64,000 nucleotides of DNA, from the NCBI GenBank assembly GCA_946800325.1, contig OX326959.1:1061501-1125500 (forward strand), given 5' to 3'. Positions within the stretch are counted from its first letter, which is position 1, and each line of letters opens with the position of its first letter. Below are positions 23,661 to 34,892 of this stretch, piece after piece. The stretch comes from Luzula sylvatica. Taxonomy: Eukaryota > Streptophyta > Magnoliopsida > Poales > Juncaceae. The position numbers and the translations under genes were made by a program. The notes beneath the pieces were generated by a model. It was not told the origin of the DNA. It was given only the letters and a program-made list of their open reading frames with translations, and did not search any database.

Positions 23661-23673
23661 TGTTGTAGTGTGT

Positions 23674-26600
23674 CATGGTCTCGCGGGTTTGGTCATATCC
23701 AATACATGTACCCTAACATATATCTACGTTCCCGATTCGACAAGCACCTTGTCCCATGATTAGCAAAACATAATCATCTCCTCGGCAAACGTACTAGTGT
23801 ACACGTCCAGTCTATTATCTGATAATAGAAATGCTTCTCTCTTAAGCAAACTGATCCGCGACTAGGGATGTTTAGAAATGACACTTTAAGTGTGACGGTT
23901 TTGCTGCACATAATCATCAATTATGCCAGCGTCCACACAAGTTCAAATCAGGGTTCATGTAACAATCATATTACACAACCCGCACACAGTTTTCATATAA
24001 GGTGAATGCATATTAATTTAAGTAAACAAAATTTTTAAAAAGGATGCATTCATATGGACTAAGTATTTGGGTGATACAACGTTTACCTATGGGTATCTCC
24101 ATACCCATAACCTGCGAGGACTATCGTATTTAGATAACTACACTATACTCTCTTCTTCCTCCTCTAGGTATCTCCATACCCATAGTCATCGCATGACAAT
24201 CATGCGCGACTAGAGAGAGCGGTTTTGTAAACGGATCCGCACGTTCCCGCTAGTGTTAATCATCATCTATATTGGAACATTTCCAATATCTCCGATCACA
24301 TCTTTTCACAAAATTTCATGGATCAAATGAAAATTTTCTAAGTATTGACTAGAAGTGGTTGTGACCTCGGCATTTGTGACTTGTACTATTGCGTCTCACG
24401 CAATAAACAACCATAAATCCGATAACTCGTGACTACTAGAGTTTGGTCATGTATCCTCGATCCATACCACTTCCTTTTACGATTAATAACCACAATATAC
24501 TCGCCTCCGTAAATAGAATCACTAACTATTGGTCTTGTGGAACCTTTCCACATAACCGTGTTTTCATTTAAGCAAAACATGTGCACACTTTGTGATCGAA
24601 AGTCGCGCTACATATTTCGACGTGCTAAATCTTTGGAAACTGTTGTTGTTATAATTCTTTATAACCAACACGTCTTCCACACCATTATAGATAAAATAAA
24701 ATCCTGAATTCTTTCGCAAAGTATTCAAGGATAAACTTCACCGCTATCAATACAAATCTCGATGGGTTTAAATACACATAACAATTATGTATATATATGT
24801 ATAACCATTATACATTCACAAGAGTTAGTCTCATGTAATCGCATTACATTCAAACTCGTGTGATTCCCATGAATTTTATTGATGGTGAATTAGACGCTCT
24901 ATGTCGTTACAAGAAATATAACGCGGCTCCCACTAACCTTCATGTTTACACAAAGTTTTCATTCGTTCCGACAATGTTATAACAGTTTATAACTTCCTCA
25001 AAACGAATATTCCAATTCCGAGAAGCTTTCTCTAATCCATCATATGAATCGTTAAAGCATGCATATCCTATTCCGATTCTTATGAATCGACAAAACCGTA
25101 AGGTTGTGTCAAGTACACGTCCTTTAATAAAATTTCTGTTAAGAAATTCGGTTTCGACATCCATCTTGCCACATCATATAGTCATTATATGCGATTATGG
25201 CAAGCAGAATTTCGAGAATGGGAAAGCATGGCAACATGCGAAAACGTTTCTTCATAGTCCGACTATGAATTGCATGAAACTCTTCGCAAAAAGCCTCGCT
25301 TTACATATATGCGTATTCCTATCCATGTAGGTTCTTCATCTTGAAAAACCCACTCACGTTTCACGGGTCTAACCCAGAAAGTAATGAAATCAAGTTCTGA
25401 ACTTGATAATTTACATGGATCGAATCTCAGATTTCATGACACCATGTAATGTGGAATCAACTTTTCATAGCATCCTTGTAGGATATCGAATCATCATATG
25501 ATTTCGATCTATCACCATTAGCCACGATAAATTTCTTTGTGTGTTCGACTTGCGTTCATCAACTCTTGATGAAGCCATGTCAACTTTTATCGGTACAATG
25601 TTCATTTTCAAATCTCGAACTCTTTCGAGATTTATTCTACTCCCACTAGCCCGCATAGAGATAAATGGCACCAAGTTCCAAACTTTTGCGCATCTAGTCC
25701 TCCTCCAAGAAGGCATCTCTTCGAGCCACGGAAATCTCATTTTCGTCGGGACGTTAGAATTAATACCCTTTAGTTTCCTTAAGGATAAACGAACAATTTT
25801 CAGATTTGGGATTGAGTTTAACCGAAACAAATTTCGAAATATACCCACATCCTCAAATCTGTACAAATGACCACTTCGGAATCATTCTGATCCATATCTC
25901 ATATGGCGTCTTTTGTACCGATTAGAAGGTTTATGGTCCATATCTTATATGCAACCATTCATTAGTGCCGCTGTCTCAAGGGCGTGTCCCCAAAACATTT
26001 TTGGGCCTATTGACTTATCATTTATTGAACCATGTCCAACATGCGTTCATTTCTTCTTTTCGGACACATCTCAATGTTCCGAATAAAGGCAATCGTGAAA
26101 CGATTCCACAATCATAAATGATCATCAATATTCATAACTCAAATATCGCCTCTTCGATCCTATTGAAAGGTTTAGCTCAAATACTCGCCTTCTCGATCCT
26201 ATCGAAAAGCTTTGATTTTCTTGCTTAGTCGATTTTGTATTTCGTTTTTGAAACTCTTTGAACATTTCAAAAGTCTCCGTTTCGGCACGCATTAAATAAA
26301 TATTTTCATATCTACTTTAACCGTCCATAAACGTAACAAAATACCGATAGCCTCCTCTTGCCTCGGAACTTATCGGAACATTACATCTAAATGTAATTTC
26401 CGATAATTCGTTGGATCTTTCTCCAACCTTTGGAGAATGATGCCCTTTGTCGTCTTGCCTAATAAATAAGTATCGCATTAATCAATCGAATCTAATTCGA
26501 ATGATTCTAGCAATCCATCATATGAAAGCTAGGTACGCGAATCTCGTTTATATGGCCAAGACGGCAATGCCAAAATAAGCAATCAACCTCTTGGTTTAAT

Positions 26601-27635
26601 CCTCCTCGGATTTCACCATTCTTTGAGTCATTAGTTTGGACAACTCTTTGTCCGAACTTTCTGTTTGGAAAACATTTTCCCAAAATACCCTTAGACCTAT
26701 ATTTTCTTTCGATCCCACCTTTGAATTACATGGACATCCACGCATCTGAATGTATTGGATTCCTCGGATGCTCCAAGCATCTCCTATTCAAATTTACATC
26801 GCATCTCATGCAACTCCGGGATCGACTTATCTATCGAATGCATATGATATTCGATTACGAAGATCAAATCTCGTACCATCAACACACGAGTGTTAATCCA
26901 AGACCCATAAGGCATCTCAAAATTAACCTACTCTATGAGCCGCATTGAATCATTCAATGCGCTCTAGCTCTTGAAACTATTTCACGAGCGTTGTGTTTTA
27001 CTTTCATATACACCCGAATTCTCAAAACAATTTTGAGAATATGTGTCTATACATGCCACCACAAGGCACGTAATATTGTTCGATTCCTTTTTAAAGTTTA
27101 TCGAACCCGGCTTTCTCTAAAGCCATAGCCTCTAGCCCTGAATCTGCCATATTCGTGTCCAACACATTCCTTTAAGTCTAAGAACTATTCTCTGACTATG
27201 AAGGTTAATCATAGCAATTCCGGCCCAAAAGCTATCTATCATATCGATCTCATCGATATATTTGGTGTTGCTAGAAAACATAATTCTAAACGGATGATGA
27301 AGATTAACTCCTAACCGTGCATACTTAATCTATATGCTTATATGATGAATATATGATAATGTTATTTTTATCGAATCGGTAACCCTCATACCGATACGGG
27401 ACTCCAAGTCCATAACATCCAAGATCCATATATCACGATCCTCCCACAAGTTGCTTTGGCAGACGGATGGGATCTCGCTATTTAGGTAGGATTATATCCA
27501 ATCGCATCCAATGCGACTCTTGAACCTTTATAGGATTTCGGTGATTGATCGTATCATATACAATCCCAGTTCCGTGTGTGCATCCTATCAATGCCCCGAA
27601 CTCCAATCAAGTCGGCTTTGGCCTTAACCCTTATT
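23674..27635 (-). pseudogene. decayed copia interior of element B, right part
   Basis: Closely parallels 2763-7000 of element A. Degenerate RT is visible near 25000-25170 (MDVETEFLNRN... then EKASRNWNIRFEEVINC) and GAG-pre-integrase near 26540-26575. Relative to A it lacks a segment of about 60 bp between 24897 and 24900. The coding lesion downstream of MDVETEFLNRN is shared with A and C. It ends abruptly at 27635, where LTR sequence starts. Confidence 0.8.
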
Positions 27636-27855
27636 GGATAGAACGACACTGATACGTCGCTCAAATGGAAATTCTTACAACATGAAAGTTCTAGATAATC
27701 TCATTATCTAACTAACCCCATTTGAATCATTCAAATCGGAGTTACCTACTGAAAGTTATACCAGTTTTACTAATCTGTTTAGTATGCCCACGAACGCGTA
27801 CGTTCGTTTGTCCTACGTACCATTTTAGCGTTGATCCAAAACTGTATTTCCTTCA
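27636..27855 (-). repeat. truncated 5' LTR of element B
   Basis: Matches 12096-12312 of the other B LTR (GAACGACACTGATACGTCGC through ...CTTCA). The first 850 bp of the LTR and the primer-binding site are missing. Confidence 0.8.
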
Positions 27856-28478
27856 AAAGTTTCCCGTCTAAAATGCTCATATTCATAGTATAATATCCTT
27901 GGATAATTTTAAATTTCATATACACATCAAGCTTGGTCGACTAATCGGTTCCAATATTAGAAATTCAAAGGAATAAACAAGATCATGATAAAAAGTTGGC
28001 AATAAAGAACTTGACAATACTTCTAACAATATATATTCCTTTTAAATGGATAAAGAAAAATTAATTAGTAGATTTGACATAAATAAATATATAACCTTTA
28101 GAAAAGGTTCAGGTGCCTGACAACATCGAAATTGTAGAAAATAATGAGATCTCAAAATATTGTCTCTACTAGAAGAAGATGAAACCGAAATAAAACTATA
28201 GTTATTAGAAAGTTGGCATGGGTGCGCTATAAATTTATAATTAATAAAACGAGGATCTGAAATTAAATCAATTGTGAAATGTCGACATTTAAAAATAATT
28301 GGCCGATAACATAAATCACATAAGAAATTGAAATTGATGGACATGAAGTCTGAAAATCACCTTACATGGTGATACAAATTGTATTTATGTTTTGAATTTG
28401 TTTAAAGGTCTCTGAATGACTAAAATTATTTCTTGTATTTATTATATCAGATTATTCACATGAGTCATTTTTCAACGA
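27856..28478. other. AT-rich sequence, no gene
   Basis: AT-rich sequence between element B and a second copia remnant. No domain is recognised on either strand. It may be a further decayed part of the same remnant, but nothing in it proves this. Confidence 0.3.
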
Positions 28479-29900
28479 TATTCATGAAAATTCCCGAAGG
28501 ATTTAGTATGCCTGAAGCATACAATTTAAGCTCTCGAGATATATATTATATTAAATTACAAAGATCTTTGCATGAATAGTAATTTGAGTCATACGATATA
28601 ATCGATGTAATAAGAAAAGAATATATATACTAGTATGAATGATCAAATTCGCAAATGCGTAATTATTACAAACAAATAGTGCTTAATTAATAACTATTTG
28701 AACTCCCGAAGAGTTCTAAAAGACAAAGAAATGAAGAAATTTGGACGTGAAAGATATTGAATGTGAAATATTATTTTCATGGATTACAAATATAATAAAT
28801 ATTTCCTGAAGAAATTAGTTTATTTGTAGGAACTAAGATTTTAAAAGAGCTAGTGCAAAAGATTGAACTTCTTAGTTATAAAATTTTTGTATCCACGAGG
28901 AGGAGAAATAATACGCAATGCACTATTTTTGTCCTTTATCATGGTTTTGTCACACTTGATTTTCTGACAAGGTTTTTACTGAGGCAACTTATGAAGCGTA
29001 CGGAAGATAATATATTTCACCCTTCTTCCTCAGAGCCGGCCCATTAATACAAAAAATAAAGCCAGGATTTCGGGTCCACGAAAAAAATTATGTAATATAA
29101 TTTCTAAAATTTGGGGTCCTTTATAAAAATTTTGGGGTCAATTATAACAAATTAAATAGTATGATATAAAAATTTGGGATCCATTATAAAAAATATATAT
29201 ATAGTTAGATTTACGATTTTGCTTAGGGTATATTAAACCCTTGGACCGGCCCCATTCTTCCTTCTCTAGGATTTTTGTCCCATTGGATTTTACCTAGTAA
29301 GGTTTTAACGAGGCATATTTTATGATATAAATATCCAAATAGAAATTCCTTAATCAATTCTACATTCACATTCAAAGTGACTAAATCAATTCTATAAGAA
29401 TCAAATTCACTTGAAAACGTGTAGATTTTGGACCTGTATTCCAAACAACTATTATAGGCAAAATACGAACTACAAACATGTATGTTTAAGAATTTGCAAT
29501 GAGAAATGAAATCACACTCATATTTTGATTATATTGGCAATCTCGAGGATTCCATTTACTTCTCGTGGACATTATAATAAAATATTGATCACTTTATATT
29601 GTTATGAAAATCCCTGAAGGATTAAAATCAATGTGTATTTGTCACGAGATTAAATTTTGTATTTGCAGTATACGTCGAAGATTTGAATATCATTGAAACA
29701 TGTTCATGTAGAGAATATCTTGAAACGTTTAATATGTACAAGTCTCACTCATTAATCTCATTTATTGTGATCAATCCGTTGATAAAGAGAATGTTTGATT
29801 TTCGTCATAAAGAAAATAATGAAATTTTTGTTGGTACAAAAGTACAACATGTGAGTATAATTTGTCCTAACAAGAAGCACTTCACGGGTCCAAAATAATG
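28479..29900 (+). pseudogene. decayed remnant of a different copia lineage
   Basis: Two coding islands survive. Near 28487 the sequence reads MKIPEGFSMPEAYN...IYYIKLQRSLHE, the RT block preceding YGLKQSG in a common plant copia lineage. Near 29665-29860 it reads YVEDLNII and ETFNMYKSHSL...DFRHKENNEIFVG, equal to the region after the YVDD box. LTR-like motifs (TTTTACCTAGTAAGGTTTTAACGAGGCA) lie near 28950-29000 and 29285-29315. Many stops; not functional. A hAT-type MITE is inserted at 29031. Confidence 0.7.
29031..29254. mobile_element. hAT-like MITE with 8-bp TSD
   Basis: A 224-bp element with imperfect terminal inverted repeats (left CAGAGCCGGCCCA, right end reading TGGGGCCGGTCCA on the other strand), flanked by an exact 8-bp duplication TTCTTCCT at 29023-29030 and 29255-29262. 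TSD length and the GGCCGG terminus fit hAT. No coding capacity; the interior repeats TTTGGGGTCC/ATTATAAAAA. Confidence 0.78.
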
Positions 29901-30349
29901 GTGACATAAACGTCCAACAAGATGAGACTTCGTCGTCTTAAAGAGATTTGTTAGAACACGGGGAAGTATTTGTCAGAGATGTTAGGACACGGGGAAGTAT
30001 TTGTCAGAGATGGTTGTACCGAAAGCGTCGATAGCAAAAATATACCGTCCAATGGAGTCGTTTCTTTCTAGGCTGAGAAGGATATTAACAAGTAACAACG
30101 TGCTGAAGGATGGTCGGTGAATCTCGAGAAGCTTCTAGAACTTGTCGATAGAGATGTGGAAGATCAAGAAAGTAATGTTGACAATTTTGTTTCTCGAGTA
30201 TTTGACATTTTGGTTTATGTTATTTTGTTGTACTCAAGTTAGTATAATAATGAAACGATTATGTGTATTTTAGAGATATTTTTATTTTATATAAATGATA
30301 AAAATCACAAGTATAAACCTTTCTAGACTTGTACAAGCATTTTAGTTAC

Positions 30350-30350
<1 letters not shown>
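29901..30350. other. spacer with a short tandem duplication
   Basis: A 35-bp unit (ACACGGGGAAGTATTTGTCA core) is repeated at about 29957 and 29990. Otherwise AT-rich and featureless. It separates the copia remnant from the SRA gene region. Confidence 0.5.

Positions 30351-30352
<2 letters not shown>

Positions 30353-30430
<78 letters not shown>
30353..30430. repeat. (TA)n microsatellite
   Basis: Uninterrupted TA repeat of about 75 bp at the left edge of the first SRA duplicate. A (TA)n also borders the second duplicate at 53978-54046. Confidence 0.95.
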
Positions 30431-30432
<2 letters not shown>

Positions 30433-30699
30433 TAATTAACATGTTAACTAATATATCTAAAGTGCTACATATGGTAACAAATATATATTAGTTAGTATGT
30501 CAGTTATATGCACGAATGATATCATGGCAAAGTTATATAGTTTCCATTGATCGTAGTAGTGATGGAACATGTATAGTATAAATAAATTTGTTAAATCTTA
30601 ATATCCCAATATCCCACTCACTCACTAACTCTAACTTGTCTGGATCTAACCGACTTGTGTTAGTTCCTCTCAGCCATCCGATTAAAGATCATCGCTCAA

Positions 30700-30849
30700 A
30701 AATCATTCGAACCAGTTAATATAACTGAACTCATCACGTCTCGATTGGTTACCCTGCAACTTCCTTTCTAGTTATAAATAAGTATACATAGTCTCCCAGT
30801 CTCGCCCATCTCGCCAGTCTCGCCCGTCTTCACGAAGTAATTCGTAAGT

Positions 30850-30931
<82 letters not shown>

Positions 30932-30991
30932 AATGTTGGTTTGATTGTTTTTTTCTTCAAATAACCAGGTCTCTTCACAGACGGAAGAACA
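30700..30991 (+). promoter_or_regulatory. promoter, TATA box and leader of SRA gene 1
   Basis: TATAAATA at 30773-30780 is followed about 60 bp later by a leader that contains a plausible intron, 30844-30968 (TTC|GTAAGT ... AACCAG|GTCTC). The intron holds a (CT)n tract at 30858-30930. The translation start is the ATG at 30992. All of this is inferred from sequence alone. Confidence 0.55.
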
Positions 30992-31714
30992 ATGCAAAGG
31001 GCAATGACACCGGCTAGAGCCAGGCGACACAAACTTCTAGAACAAAAGAAGCGTCACGAACTTGTGCAAAAGATAAAAGAGTTCCGACAGAAATGTTCCG
31101 AAGGAAAAGGCAAGAGGAAAGATTTCCAAGCTTTGCATCAAGTCCAAGGTATTTGTTTTAAGGGAGGGAATGCATCTATAGAGGGGTCTGTTCTGGGTGT
31201 CAGAGTGGGTGACTCGTTTCGGTACCGAACAGAATTGATTTTAGCACGTCTACACAACCAGCACGTAGCAGGAATAGATTACATTATAAAAAAAAATGGA
31301 ATGCCCCTCGCAGTCAGTATAGTAGCAACAAGAGAGAGTTGTGACACAATTGATCGATGCAAGAACTATACTTTGAGATATAGGGGTTCCGGAGGGGGAT
31401 CTTATTCACGAAGAGAGAAGAGAGGTACCGAAAGACAGAAAATCCGGTACAAGGATCAAACTCTTGATCGAGGGGGGAACCTTGCGTTAGTAAATAGCAT
31501 TAGATATGGAAATCGGGTTCGAGTGATTTACGGTGATACGAGAGACAACACCAAGGAAATGATGTATACTTATTATGGGCTGTATCACGTAACGGATTGC
31601 AAGGAGGAGAAAAAGAAAGATGAAGATTATCAAGGTAAAGTTTACTTCTTTACGCTTGAGAGGTGCAAGGACAATAAGGGTGTTATTGTTCCCGAAATGG
31701 TGTGCGAGCTTTGA
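30992..31714 (+). CDS. stand-alone SRA (YDG) domain protein, copy 1
   Basis: 240-residue nuclear protein predicted to read DNA methylation. Residues 1-48 are strongly basic and helical (RARRHKLLEQKKRHELVQKIKEF). Residues 64-230 form an SRA/YDG domain, the module with which SUVH histone methyltransferases and VIM/UHRF proteins bind methylated cytosine. Landmarks are VGDSFRYRTEL, LHNQHVAGIDY, AVSIVAT, YRGSGGG, DQTLDRGGNLAL, RVRVIYG and YYGLYHV (YDGLY in most homologues). There is no pre-SET, SET, PHD or RING, so it is an SRA-only protein that could compete with or recruit others. One uninterrupted coding exon, as is common in SUVH genes. A near copy lies at 54570. The frame is intact; expression is unknown. 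Confidence 0.88.
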   Translation: MQRAMTPARARRHKLLEQKKRHELVQKIKEFRQKCSEGKGKRKDFQALHQVQGICFKGGNASIEGSVLGVRVGDSFRYRTELILARLHNQHVAGIDYIIKKNGMPLAVSIVATRESCDTIDRCKNYTLRYRGSGGGSYSRREKRGTERQKIRYKDQTLDRGGNLALVNSIRYGNRVRVIYGDTRDNTKEMMYTYYGLYHVTDCKEEKKKDEDYQGKVYFFTLERCKDNKGVIVPEMVCEL

Positions 31715-31930
31715 AGGATGATTATGGTTGTTTCAGAGAATTACAAGTAATTAGGTCATCATGCCTTACTTTTCCATTGATTAACCGATGGCCTTTGTTT
31801 ATCCATCTATCTGTAATTTGTTTTTAATTGTATGCATGAACTTGTTGGAGAAAATGAGAAAACAAATTGCTTATTCTTTACTTATGATGTTCTGATGCGA
31901 ATGCAAATTCTTATTTTTCTTATTCAAAGG
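31715..31930 (+). other. 3' flank of SRA gene 1
   Basis: Likely 3' untranslated region. Nearly identical to 55293-55508 behind copy 2. Similarity ends at TTCAAAGG/TTCAAAGA (31930/55508). Confidence 0.7.
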
Positions 31931-33585
31931 TGCAATATACTTGATTAGTTTGTATATAATTCGGTTCGAATAGAATCGATTTGGTCTTGTTTAATTTGGT
32001 TTATTCAATTTGGTTTTGAATCGAACTTCAATGTCATCCCTACCTACATGAAAAGGGTTATTTTGCTAAAAGTAAAAAAAACTTCATGCACCATTATTAT
32101 TATTCAATAAAGAAGTAACACGTAAGAAAGTCCCATTTGCATGTTACATTTTGTACATATTCTTGGTACCCTAACTAAATTTATCATTTTGTACGCATGT
32201 TATTCACAAAAAAATTATACTCAGTCACTTATATTATCCTAACTAAATTTAGAAATAAGCAATCTTTTTAAATCAGGAATTTATAATTAAAATTTTGTTT
32301 AAGTCAGGAAAAATATAAATCGATATGTTTATTTATTAAATATGAATATTATTTATGTAGCAACCAATATTTATTTAATTCTTATAAAATACATACATAC
32401 AAATTTATTAGTTATGATATAATATATGTTCAATCATATTAAATAAGTTAGGTGTTACAATTATTCCATTATCTCTGTAGTATATTATTATTTCAGTACA
32501 TGTACTTTTAAACTAACAACTATATAATTACTTATTTATCTATTTATTTATTTATAATAAAAATGACTCGAGTCGAGTCATGATGAGTTCCACCCGACTC
32601 GACAATTTAATTTTCCAGTTTTACACACTCTTATTGAGATGCACAGTCAACTAGAAATCACGATGAGTGAAGTTAGCTCGGCATAGTTCCAACTTAATTC
32701 GTGGAGTCTTTGAAATATGATTTTCCAGTTTTCCAGTTTCTTATTCGCTTCAATCGAATAAACATAATAAAAATTCAGTTTATTCGATTATTTTAATTGG
32801 TTCAGTTGGTTTGAATATAATTCGATTTGATTCGATTTGAATTGATTTGATATTATTCGCTTCGATTTTAACCGAATTGACTGAATGTCATTTCTAAGAT
32901 TTTAACCGGATTGACTGAATGCCACATCATCAAGTTAATATGGACAATTAGATCATGATAAAAAGGTCTAAATTAATTAATTATTCATTTGAACTTGGTT
33001 TATATAAATCAACAAAAGTAAAAATTACTTCAACTTTGGTCCATTGTGGACCAAATTCATTTTTTTGGTACAAATTAAATATGGAAAAATTTCAAAAAAA
33101 AACACTGATCATTTTTAATATTGTAAAATCCCCCCCGCCCTAAATTTACGTATAGGAATTAAAGTAAATTGTTATTTTTTATTTAAAAAAATAATCCCAC
33201 GTTTTCAGTAGCATCTAATAATTCAAAAATAATTATTATTATAAGTTATGTTTATATAATTATAATATTCCATACATTATATTATGACTTTTATATATTT
33301 TTACTCAAAAACTAACATAATTTGATAATAAGATGAAAGACAATATTAAAATAACACCTTGCAAATATTTAAGGAATAATATATCTTGAAATTATTAAAA
33401 AAAAAAATACATGAAACGGAATAAAAATAAAAAACTAAATGTTTAAACATATATTTTCTTTCAATATATTTTCAAGGTGTTTATTTATTGTTGTTTTTTT
33501 ATTATCTGATGTTAATTTTTCATGAATAATAAATATAATATTAAAATTATATAAACAAATCATATTTCTCACCCATTCCTATTAT
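31931..33585. other. AT-rich intergenic region
   Basis: No gene seen. Short TTCGGTTTATTCGATT-rich patches at 31960-32040 and 32740-32900 resemble scraps of the repeat at 41154-41679. A C-rich run lies at 33130-33140. No domain in any frame. Confidence 0.5.
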
Positions 33586-33589
33586 GTGG

Positions 33590-33980
33590 GACGAGAGCTA
33601 TGTAATCCATGCAGTTTTTCGTCAGAGAGTCTGGCAGAAGTGGTTAGAACTGCTTAATTCTTGATCATGACATAAATTATCGTTTGATCTCTTTCGATAT
33701 TTTTCTGAGGGAACTCTAAACTCTTTTGCTAGATCACCCGACAAAAACATTACTCTAAACTCTTGTAAATTGAATTTTGAAAAGGCTATATGTCAAAAAA
33801 TAAACTTCCAATTTGCATGTTACATTTTGTACATAATTTTTTGGAATATAAATGGTTCATATTTTTTTTTTCTTTGGTTTACGTGATCCATGAAGACCAC
33901 AAGTTCAACACGAATTACACAAATTACACGCCTAGATTATGATCCCCAGGTACATACATGTTCATTGCAATATTTTTTTA
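33590..33980. repeat. inverted copy of a repeat found at 43140-43560
   Basis: Shares, in the opposite orientation, several blocks with 43140-43560, including GATCATAATCTAGGCG, GTGGTCTTCATGGATCA, and the TGATCAAG/TCTGGC blocks. A further related piece lies at 43790-44060. The family has no coding capacity and I could not place it in a superfamily. Confidence 0.6.
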
Positions 33981-34892
33981 AATAAGATTGGCATATAGAT
34001 CCCTGAACAATATTTTGTATAATTTCTTTCAACTGGTTTTATATCTTTTGTATAACATTTCATATTTTGTTTCGATATGTTTGAAGTGCACGAATGAATA
34101 TAAAAATGCAAAGAAACAAATCATGACGTGTCACATTTCATATTTTGTTTCGATAGGTTTTTTTTTAACCCAACAAACCCGCGCATTTGCGCCGCTACCA
34201 CGCTAGAATTTATTATTTGGAAAGGAGTCTTTTGTCTCCCTCCAAATTTAGTAAAAAAAAAATGATATATGTTAATGTTAAAATATGAAAAAACAATATA
34301 CTAATGTCATAAATTAATATAATTATATTCTATAATATTTTTGTACATTCTTTATAAATAAAAAAAATAAATTTTCTTATGAATTTATTTTTAGTATAAA
34401 AATTATAATGTTTTTTATTTGGTTCAATTCGGTATATTCGGTTCGGTTTTGAAATGGTTAAAAAGTTGAAACGGTTAAAAACTTAAAACAATTTGGATAG
34501 GTTCGATTTGAATTTTATTTTGTTCGGTTTAAATCGGTTTGGTCTTCTCGGACACAATTATTTAGAAAAATTTATCTATCCTAATGAAAACCTTTTTGAA
34601 AACAAAATAAGTTTTATTTAAAATATATCAATTATGTATGTTTGTTTTAGAAGCGAACACTTGCTATTAGGTAATAAAAACTGTAATTTTCATGGAGTGT
34701 GAAAATGATCCTGTGGACATAGCAAGAAATTTACTAACATGCATAGCAAAGTAAGGAATTCACTCAAAAGGAAACCAACAGATGCAGAAAATAGGCATTG
34801 TTGTGTACCAGAATGTATCGGCACGGATAAACACATGTCTCATGCATGCTTACAAATACGAATATCGAAGTCATAAAAAAAAAAAAGTTCAG
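33981..34892. other. intergenic DNA 3' of the F-box gene
   Basis: AT-rich, no gene. Holds a TTCGGTT-rich scrap at 34430-34560. The part from 34560 to 34862 is duplicated at 55640-55870, downstream of the second SRA gene. Confidence 0.6.

Larger units (their letters stand above)
13024..23670 (-). mobile_element. complete CACTA (En/Spm) transposon
   Basis: A 10647-bp DNA transposon with CACTACAACAG terminal inverted repeats at both ends and 3-bp TSD TGT (13021-13023 and 23671-23673). Within the first 30 bases the two ends match at positions 1-11 and again at 20-30 (ATCAGCGACGG). It has subterminal arrays of CGTCGCTGA/CGACGGGC motifs, a transposase gene and a second TNPA-like gene, both on the minus strand and both carrying premature stops. 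The disrupted target sequence is intact in element A at 2751-2770, which confirms the boundaries. Confidence 0.95.
11246..27855 (-). mobile_element. copia element B, truncated, hosting a CACTA element
   Basis: A-family copia remnant made of a full 3' LTR (11246-12312), interior (12313-13023 and 23674-27635) and a truncated 5' LTR (27636-27855). A deletion fused the GAG-pre-integrase-proximal interior directly to the middle of the 5' LTR and removed the primer-binding site and leader. The left flank GTTCG does not match the right flank AAAGT, so the outer end is also rearranged. The CACTA transposon at 13024-23670 was inserted later. Confidence 0.82.

Noticed and set aside
22974..23676. Frames with RRP/SPSP and ARRRCFRRPV repeats near the CACTA right end
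   Set aside because: Products of the G-rich minisatellite and subterminal repeats.
30772..31032. Minus-strand frame with a long RE repeat (also at 51123-51365 and 54401-54610)
   Set aside because: Translation of a (CT)n microsatellite.
34170..34200. Helitron-like end CCGCGCATTTGCGCC...CGCTAG
   Set aside because: The base after CTAG is A instead of T, the hairpin is not adjacent, and no second copy with the same border was found.
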